NCBI GenBank assembly: GCA_023453125.1
Contig: JAEXUB010000209.1
Location: 1-29,332 of the forward strand
Reading direction: 5' to 3'
From: Bacteroidota bacterium
GTDB lineage: Bacteria; Bacteroidota; Ignavibacteria; Ignavibacteriales; Melioribacteraceae
Length of the DNA: 29,332 nt
Shown: piece after piece, positions 24,704 to 29,332 of the stretch
How the letters are laid out: every line of letters begins with the position of its first letter
Numbering within the stretch: the first letter of the stretch is position 1
Made by a program: the position numbers and the translations under genes
The notes under the pieces: model-generated
What the model was told of the DNA's origin: nothing
What the model saw: only the letters and a program-made list of their open reading frames with translations
The model's database searches: none

Positions 24704-25624
24704 ATGAAATATTTTATCGGCATTAATGCCGGGGGGACAAAGACCGATATAATAATTACGGACAGCGGACGAAACATCCTCTTTTCTTTGTCGCACAGTG
24801 CGTGCAATCTTAAGAGGGACGGAATCGAAAAAGCAGTTCAGCTTTTGAACGGTATTGTTGACCGGGCAATAACGGAATGTGCCGTTAAGCCGGAAGAGAT
24901 AGCAGGACTGTGCGCAGGTTTTGCAGGCGGAGGCCGAACTGCAGATGCCGAAAATACTAGAACTCTCTTCCAGGAAAGCTTTAAAAAGAAATATGGAATT
25001 GAATTGCCGGTTGTAATTACTACAGACGCTCTTATTACTATTGAAGGGGCATTTAACGGCGAAGAGGGAATGGTTCTAATTGCCGGTACCGGCTCCATTC
25101 TATATGCCAAAGACAACAGGCAGATTTTTCACCGGGCCGGCGGATTCGGCAAACTGATAGGAGACGAAGGAAGCGGTTATTTAATAGGTAAAAAAGGGCT
25201 TGCCGCGGCCGCAAAATTTTTTGACAGCAGATGCAAAGAGAATATTCTTGCCGGCTATCTTAAAAATCATTTTAATGTTGATTCCTCAGAAGCATTGATT
25301 AAAAAAGTTTACGAAGAAAATTTCGAACCGTCAGAATTTGCCCCGTTTGTTATTTCGGGTGCCGAAGCTTCGGACGATACGTGTATAAAAATTCTTGAAG
25401 AAGAATCGGAAGAGCTTATTCTTCATATAAAAGCAATTAAAAATTATTTTACGGCAAGTTTTAAGATTTGTTTTAGCGGCGGAATTATTGCCTCAGATAA
25501 TTATTTTTCACGTCTTGTAACTGGGAAGATTAAAAGCCGTTATCCAAATGCAGAAATAACAGTGCCGCACTTTCCGCCGGAAATAGGGGCGGTTCTCCTT
25601 TTAATGAAAAAAACAGGTAATTAA
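24704..25624 (+). CDS. BadF-family amino-sugar kinase (GlcNAc/MurNAc kinase-like)
   Basis: This 306-residue ASKHA-fold kinase probably phosphorylates N-acetylglucosamine or N-acetylmuramic acid released from peptidoglycan. Motifs: phosphate-1 loop GINAGGTKTD (6-15), TTDAL with candidate catalytic Asp108, phosphate-2 loop IAGTGSILY (126-134), GGFGKLIGDEGSGYLIG (146-162) and the adenosine-side CFSGGIIAS. An oddity is Asn8 in the phosphate-1 loop, where BadF kinases usually have Asp or Glu. The stop overlaps the permease start by one base (TAATG). With AmpG-like and NagZ-like genes following, MurK-type activity (a BadF-family GlcNAc/MurNAc kinase described in Clostridium) is plausible. Confidence 0.87.
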   Translation: MKYFIGINAGGTKTDIIITDSGRNILFSLSHSACNLKRDGIEKAVQLLNGIVDRAITECAVKPEEIAGLCAGFAGGGRTADAENTRTLFQESFKKKYGIELPVVITTDALITIEGAFNGEEGMVLIAGTGSILYAKDNRQIFHRAGGFGKLIGDEGSGYLIGKKGLAAAAKFFDSRCKENILAGYLKNHFNVDSSEALIKKVYEENFEPSEFAPFVISGAEASDDTCIKILEEESEELILHIKAIKNYFTASFKICFSGGIIASDNYFSRLVTGKIKSRYPNAEITVPHFPPEIGAVLLLMKKTGN

Positions 25625-26925
25625 TGAAAGACACTAAAAGCTCCCCGCTGAAGATTAAAGGATGGGGATGGATTCCTTCGTTATATTTTGCGGAAGGGCT
25701 CCCCTATGTTCTGGTTATGACCGTCTCCGTTATTATGTACAAAAAGCTCGGTATTTCCAACACCGATATTTCCTTATTCACAAGCCTTCTGTATCTCCCA
25801 TGGGTTATTAAGCCCCTCTGGAGTCCGGTTGTTGATATTTTCAGAACCAAAAGGAGCTGGATTACAACTATGCAGCTTTTTCTGGCTTTGGGTCTTCTTG
25901 GAATTGCACTATCGCTGACTCTAAACGATTTTTTCACTGTATCATTTATTGTGTTTGCGGTAATGGCATTCTTCTCGGCAACTCACGATATAGCGGCTGA
26001 TGGTTTTTATATGATTGCGCTCCCGCAGAAAGAGCAAAGTTACTTTGTTGGAATCAGAAGCCTGTTTTACAGAATATCGATGATTGCGGGGCAGGGGCTT
26101 CTTGTAATAGCGGCAGGATTCTTTGAGACCAGATTCCGAGCCGAAACGGGGGGGAATAAATATGCCTGGATGCTTACATTCCTGATTCCTGCTGCAATAT
26201 TCATCCTCTTTTATCTATATCATAATTTTGTTCTGCCCCGTCCGGCAGAAGATAAATCGGTTTCTAAGAGGGAAGGGAAAAATTTCTCCTCGGAATTTGT
26301 AAATGCTTTCAAAGAATTTTTTAAGAAAAAACAGATTGGAGTTGTAATTTCATTTCTGCTGTTATACAGACTGGGAGAATCGCAGCTTGTTAAACTTGCC
26401 TCTCCATTCCTTCTGGATGCCAAAGAAACAGGGGGACTGGGATTACTAACCCAGGATGTAGGATTCATTTACGGGACAGTCGGTATTGTAGCACTTGTAA
26501 TAGGAGGGCTTGCGGGGGGATTTGCCATTTCCCGCAATGGACTTAAATACTGGCTCTGGTGGATGCTTATTGCAATAAATCTTCCCGATGTTGTTTATGT
26601 ATATATGTCGGCTGTACAGCCGCAATCCGTTTTTGCAGTAACCCTCTGCGTTGCAATTGAACAGCTGGGCTACGGATTCGGATTTACTGCTTATCTAATG
26701 TATATGATATATGTAAGCGAAGGGGAATATAAAACATCTCATTATGCAATCTGTACGGGCTTTATGGCTCTCGGAATGATGCTTCCGGGAATGATCAGCG
26801 GGGCAATTCAGGAGATGCTCGGCTACAAAATGTTTTTTGTGTGGGTATGCATCTCAACCATTCCCCCCTTTATTCTTGCAAGGTATTTACGCATCGACCC
26901 TGAATTCGGTAAAAAGAAAATCTAG
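25624..26925 (+). CDS. AmpG-like MFS permease (muropeptide or amino-sugar import)
   Basis: This 433-residue major facilitator has about twelve membrane segments. AmpG/PAT-type features are YFAEGLPYVLVMTVSVIMYKK-like sequence at residues 21-41, SLLYLPWVIKPLWSPVVD in the first loop, FFSATHDIAADGFYMIALP in segment 4 and QLGYGFGFTAYLMYMIYVS in the C-terminal half. AmpG imports GlcNAc-anhydroMurNAc-peptides from the periplasm. The specificity here may be for smaller sugars, since the downstream hydrolase is itself secreted. The start overlaps the kinase stop and the next gene begins six bases after the stop, so all three are one operon. Confidence 0.87.
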   Translation: MKDTKSSPLKIKGWGWIPSLYFAEGLPYVLVMTVSVIMYKKLGISNTDISLFTSLLYLPWVIKPLWSPVVDIFRTKRSWITTMQLFLALGLLGIALSLTLNDFFTVSFIVFAVMAFFSATHDIAADGFYMIALPQKEQSYFVGIRSLFYRISMIAGQGLLVIAAGFFETRFRAETGGNKYAWMLTFLIPAAIFILFYLYHNFVLPRPAEDKSVSKREGKNFSSEFVNAFKEFFKKKQIGVVISFLLLYRLGESQLVKLASPFLLDAKETGGLGLLTQDVGFIYGTVGIVALVIGGLAGGFAISRNGLKYWLWWMLIAINLPDVVYVYMSAVQPQSVFAVTLCVAIEQLGYGFGFTAYLMYMIYVSEGEYKTSHYAICTGFMALGMMLPGMISGAIQEMLGYKMFFVWVCISTIPPFILARYLRIDPEFGKKKI

Positions 26926-26931
26926 AGGAAT

Positions 26932-29332
26932 ATGAAAAGGATTTTTAAAATAGTCTGCTTTGCTTTAACCGCCGCGGTAATTGTAATTATACCCACAGGC
27001 TCAACTTCAAGAGTTTACAACGACTTTCAGAAAAATCTTTTTCCGTTATCCTACAGCGAAGAAAAATTTGTAGACAGCGTTCTTCATAAAATGACACTCA
27101 GGGAAAAATGCGCCCAGATGATAATGCCGAATGCCAATGCGGTGGACACAAACGAATCATCGGGAAGTTTTTTAAGGCTTAAAAAGCTTGCTGAAGATAT
27201 GAAGGTTGGAGGCCTGATATTTTTCCGGGGTGAAAGCGGCAAACAATCTGCAATTACCAGAAAACTGCAGTCAATATCAAAAGTGCCTCTTTTAATTGCA
27301 TCCGATTTTGAAAGGGGGCTCGGGATGCGCCTTGAAAACGAAGTGGAATTTCCATACAACATGGCTTTTGCAGCAGCCGGAGATCCGGCCTTATCATACT
27401 ATGCGGGGAGAATAACCGCGGCGCTTTCCAGATCAATAGGGGTTCAGCAGAACAATGCGCCTCTGCTTGATATCAATCGGGATCCGAGAAATCCGGTTAT
27501 AAATATAAGAGCTTATTCCGACGATCCCGAGACAGCTTCGCAATACGGTTCCGCATTTATTAAAGGATTAAATGACGGGAAAATGGTTTCAACTGCAAAG
27601 CATTTTCCGGGGCACGGAGGAACAGACCTGGATTCCCATAATGACCTTCCTGTTATAAATGAAGGAGAAGAAGAGTTATACAAAAACGATATTTATCCCT
27701 TTGAAAATGCAGTAAAAGAGGGAGTGCAGTCGGTTATGATAGGGCATCTCGAAGTGCCGGCTCTTGAACCGGAGAAAAATCTTCCCGCTACATTTTCTAA
27801 AAACATTGTAAACGGCATTTTAATAAACAGATTGAATTTCAGCGGATTGGTAGTTACCGACGCGATGAATATGCGCGCCATAACGGCAAAATACCCGCAT
27901 GAAGAAGCGGCTAAACTGGCCGTTCTGGCAGGGAACGATATAATACTTTATCCGGAGAATGAAGAACGCGCGTTAAATGGAATTGTTGAAGCCGTGCTAT
28001 CCGGAAACATAAAGGAAGAAAGAATAAACTATTCAGCACGGAAAATATTGAAGATTAAAAAATATCTTGGCCTTTTCGACAAGAAATCGATTTCCGGCGA
28101 TTCAATTGATGAAACAAGCGCTCTGAGATTTGCCTCGGAAGTGGCCTCCCGTTCTATTACTCTTCTGAAAGATGAAAAAAATATTATCCCCCTGAATTTG
28201 AAAAAATACAATTCCATTGCTTGTATTACCATCTCCAACAGCCGAAACATTCTGAATAACGACCTGCACTTCAGGAACATTTTTAAGGAGAAGATTAAAA
28301 ACGCATCGCTGATTGAGATTACCGGAGCAAGCAGGGATAAAGATTACAGGAAAGCAATTGCGGCGGCAAGGAAGGCAAAACTTATTCTGCTCCCTTCATT
28401 TGTATCCGTCCGCACCTCCTCAAACTCAATCAATTTCACCGATAAGCAGAAAGAGTTTATTACCAGGATTCTGGCTCTTAAAAAACCGGTTGTAATGATG
28501 AGTTTCGGCAGTCCATATATTATTTCCGGTTTCGAAAAAACAGCGTCATATCTTTGTGCTTACGGAAATCCAAAGGTGTCGCAGCAGGCAATGCTGGATG
28601 CACTTCTCGGTGATGCTAATATTGACGGAAAACTCCCGGTGGAAATACCCGGAACAAAATATCTGCGCGGTTCAGGACTTTTTAGAAGCAGCCTGGCTAA
28701 TACAGCCCCGGAAGGAAAAGATTCTCTTTATAATTTTGTAAAGATTGAAGAACTTATGAATAGCGGTATTCGCGATTCTGTTTTTCCCGGAGGCGTTCTG
28801 GTTGCCGGATACAAAGGAAAAGTTATTTTTAATAAGGCTTTCGGAAATTACACATACGATAATAATTCCCCACAGGTTAATGTAAGCTCCCTCTTCGATA
28901 TTGCGTCTCTAACAAAGGTATGTGCAACAACCCCGGCCGCTATGCTCCTTGTTGATGAAGGAAAATTAAAGCTTGACGATAAAGTTGTAAAATATCTCCA
29001 TGAATTCGGCAACAGAGGAAAAGAGAAAATTACCATACGTAATCTGCTGCTTCATAATTCCGGCCTTCCGGCATTTAAGCCTTTTTATAAGACTTTAAAA
29101 AGCGCTAAGGAACAGACGGCGGCAATTATGAATATTGAGCTTGAATATACGTCCGGGCAGAAATATCTTTACAGCGACCTCGGTATGATAGTTCTCCAGA
29201 AAGTAATTGAAAAAATTACGCACCGCAGCCTGGACAAATATTTAAAAGAACACCTTTACGATAAACTCGGAATGAAGAATACATTTTTCAATCCTCCCAA
29301 AAACAGAAAAAAAGAGTGCGTGCCTACAGAGC
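26932..29332 (+). CDS. Secreted NagZ-type beta-N-acetylglucosaminidase fused to a serine hydrolase (partial)
   Basis: The frame is open from the ATG at 26932 to the right edge, giving 800 residues; the C-terminus is missing. An N-terminal hydrophobic segment (about 2-22) indicates export or membrane anchoring. The GH3 domain (about 40-375) has the NagZ signature KHFPGHGGTDLDSH (223-236) with the Asp-Ser-His dyad, and the nucleophile Asp310 in VVTDAMNM. A GH3 C-terminal-like domain follows (about 385-590). From about 605 there is a class C beta-lactamase/EstB-type domain with SLTK (659-662, nucleophile Ser659) and YSD (747-749). Bacillus uses separate NagZ and the beta-lactamase-fold amidase AmiE in sequence, so this fusion may remove GlcNAc and then cut MurNAc-L-Ala. 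It ends the kinase-permease operon seen here. Confidence 0.92.
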   Translation, partial: MKRIFKIVCFALTAAVIVIIPTGSTSRVYNDFQKNLFPLSYSEEKFVDSVLHKMTLREKCAQMIMPNANAVDTNESSGSFLRLKKLAEDMKVGGLIFFRGESGKQSAITRKLQSISKVPLLIASDFERGLGMRLENEVEFPYNMAFAAAGDPALSYYAGRITAALSRSIGVQQNNAPLLDINRDPRNPVINIRAYSDDPETASQYGSAFIKGLNDGKMVSTAKHFPGHGGTDLDSHNDLPVINEGEEELYKNDIYPFENAVKEGVQSVMIGHLEVPALEPEKNLPATFSKNIVNGILINRLNFSGLVVTDAMNMRAITAKYPHEEAAKLAVLAGNDIILYPENEERALNGIVEAVLSGNIKEERINYSARKILKIKKYLGLFDKKSISGDSIDETSALRFASEVASRSITLLKDEKNIIPLNLKKYNSIACITISNSRNILNNDLHFRNIFKEKIKNASLIEITGASRDKDYRKAIAAARKAKLILLPSFVSVRTSSNSINFTDKQKEFITRILALKKPVVMMSFGSPYIISGFEKTASYLCAYGNPKVSQQAMLDALLGDANIDGKLPVEIPGTKYLRGSGLFRSSLANTAPEGKDSLYNFVKIEELMNSGIRDSVFPGGVLVAGYKGKVIFNKAFGNYTYDNNSPQVNVSSLFDIASLTKVCATTPAAMLLVDEGKLKLDDKVVKYLHEFGNRGKEKITIRNLLLHNSGLPAFKPFYKTLKSAKEQTAAIMNIELEYTSGQKYLYSDLGMIVLQKVIEKITHRSLDKYLKEHLYDKLGMKNTFFNPPKNRKKECVPTE

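Noticed and set aside
28750..29332. Antibiotic-resistance beta-lactamase
   Set aside because: The domain has the serine-hydrolase motifs but is fused to NagZ in a recycling operon; a cell-wall amidase or esterase role is far more likely.

Overview
The window looks like chromosomal DNA of a Gram-negative member of the Bacteroidota/Ignavibacteriota (FCB) group. The evidence is a moderate-to-low G+C content, several upstream regions with the Bacteroidota-type TAnnTTTG promoter element, ATP-dependent PEP carboxykinase, and protein types common in that group (periplasmic NagZ fused to a serine hydrolase, TPR proteins, SGNH proteins with a YGDS..EGD block). Genus-level placement (an Ignavibacteria relative) is inference only. 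No tRNA, rRNA, CRISPR array, insertion sequence or phage gene was seen.

Region 1 (about 1-13923, all minus strand, read from right to left) is a cell-surface or polysaccharide-modification locus. The order of transcription is: small membrane protein, secreted two-repeat protein, RmlA-type glucose-1-phosphate thymidylyltransferase, long coiled-coil protein, two membrane-anchored SGNH hydrolase-fold proteins, fatty-acyl-AMP-ligase-like enzyme 2, a discrete acyl carrier protein, fatty-acyl-AMP-ligase-like enzyme 1, an AlgI/DltB-type MBOAT O-acyltransferase, and finally (own promoter) a secreted TPR protein whose C-terminus enters a beta-barrel-like region at the window edge. The ligase, carrier, MBOAT and SGNH set has the logic of the Dlt system (DltA/C/B/D). 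Its ligases are of the acyl-AMP type and are duplicated, so an envelope O-acylation pathway fed by an acyl carrier protein is the best reading. This is the strongest candidate for an under-described system.

Region 2 (14013-17621, plus strand) holds a Tat-exported DUF362 protein followed at once by a polyferredoxin that looks like NapH and NapG fused through an internal Tat signal, then a tiny membrane protein and an AraC/GyrI-type regulator. This appears to be a redox unit of unknown substrate.

Region 3 (17622-21617, plus strand) has a 333-base non-coding stretch containing a strong intrinsic terminator directly before a galactokinase-family protein whose catalytic motifs are all degenerate, then a TPR protein and shikimate dehydrogenase (aroE). 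Two back-to-back terminators separate aroE from the convergent pckA.

Region 4 (21683-24616, minus strand) is an aminotransferase-pckA operon with an ATGA overlap. It could turn aspartate into oxaloacetate and then PEP.

Region 5 (24704-29332, plus strand) looks like a muropeptide-rescue operon: BadF-type amino-sugar kinase, AmpG-like permease, and a secreted NagZ (GH3) fused to a serine-hydrolase domain that may act as a MurNAc-L-Ala amidase like Bacillus AmiE. This last gene runs off the right edge.
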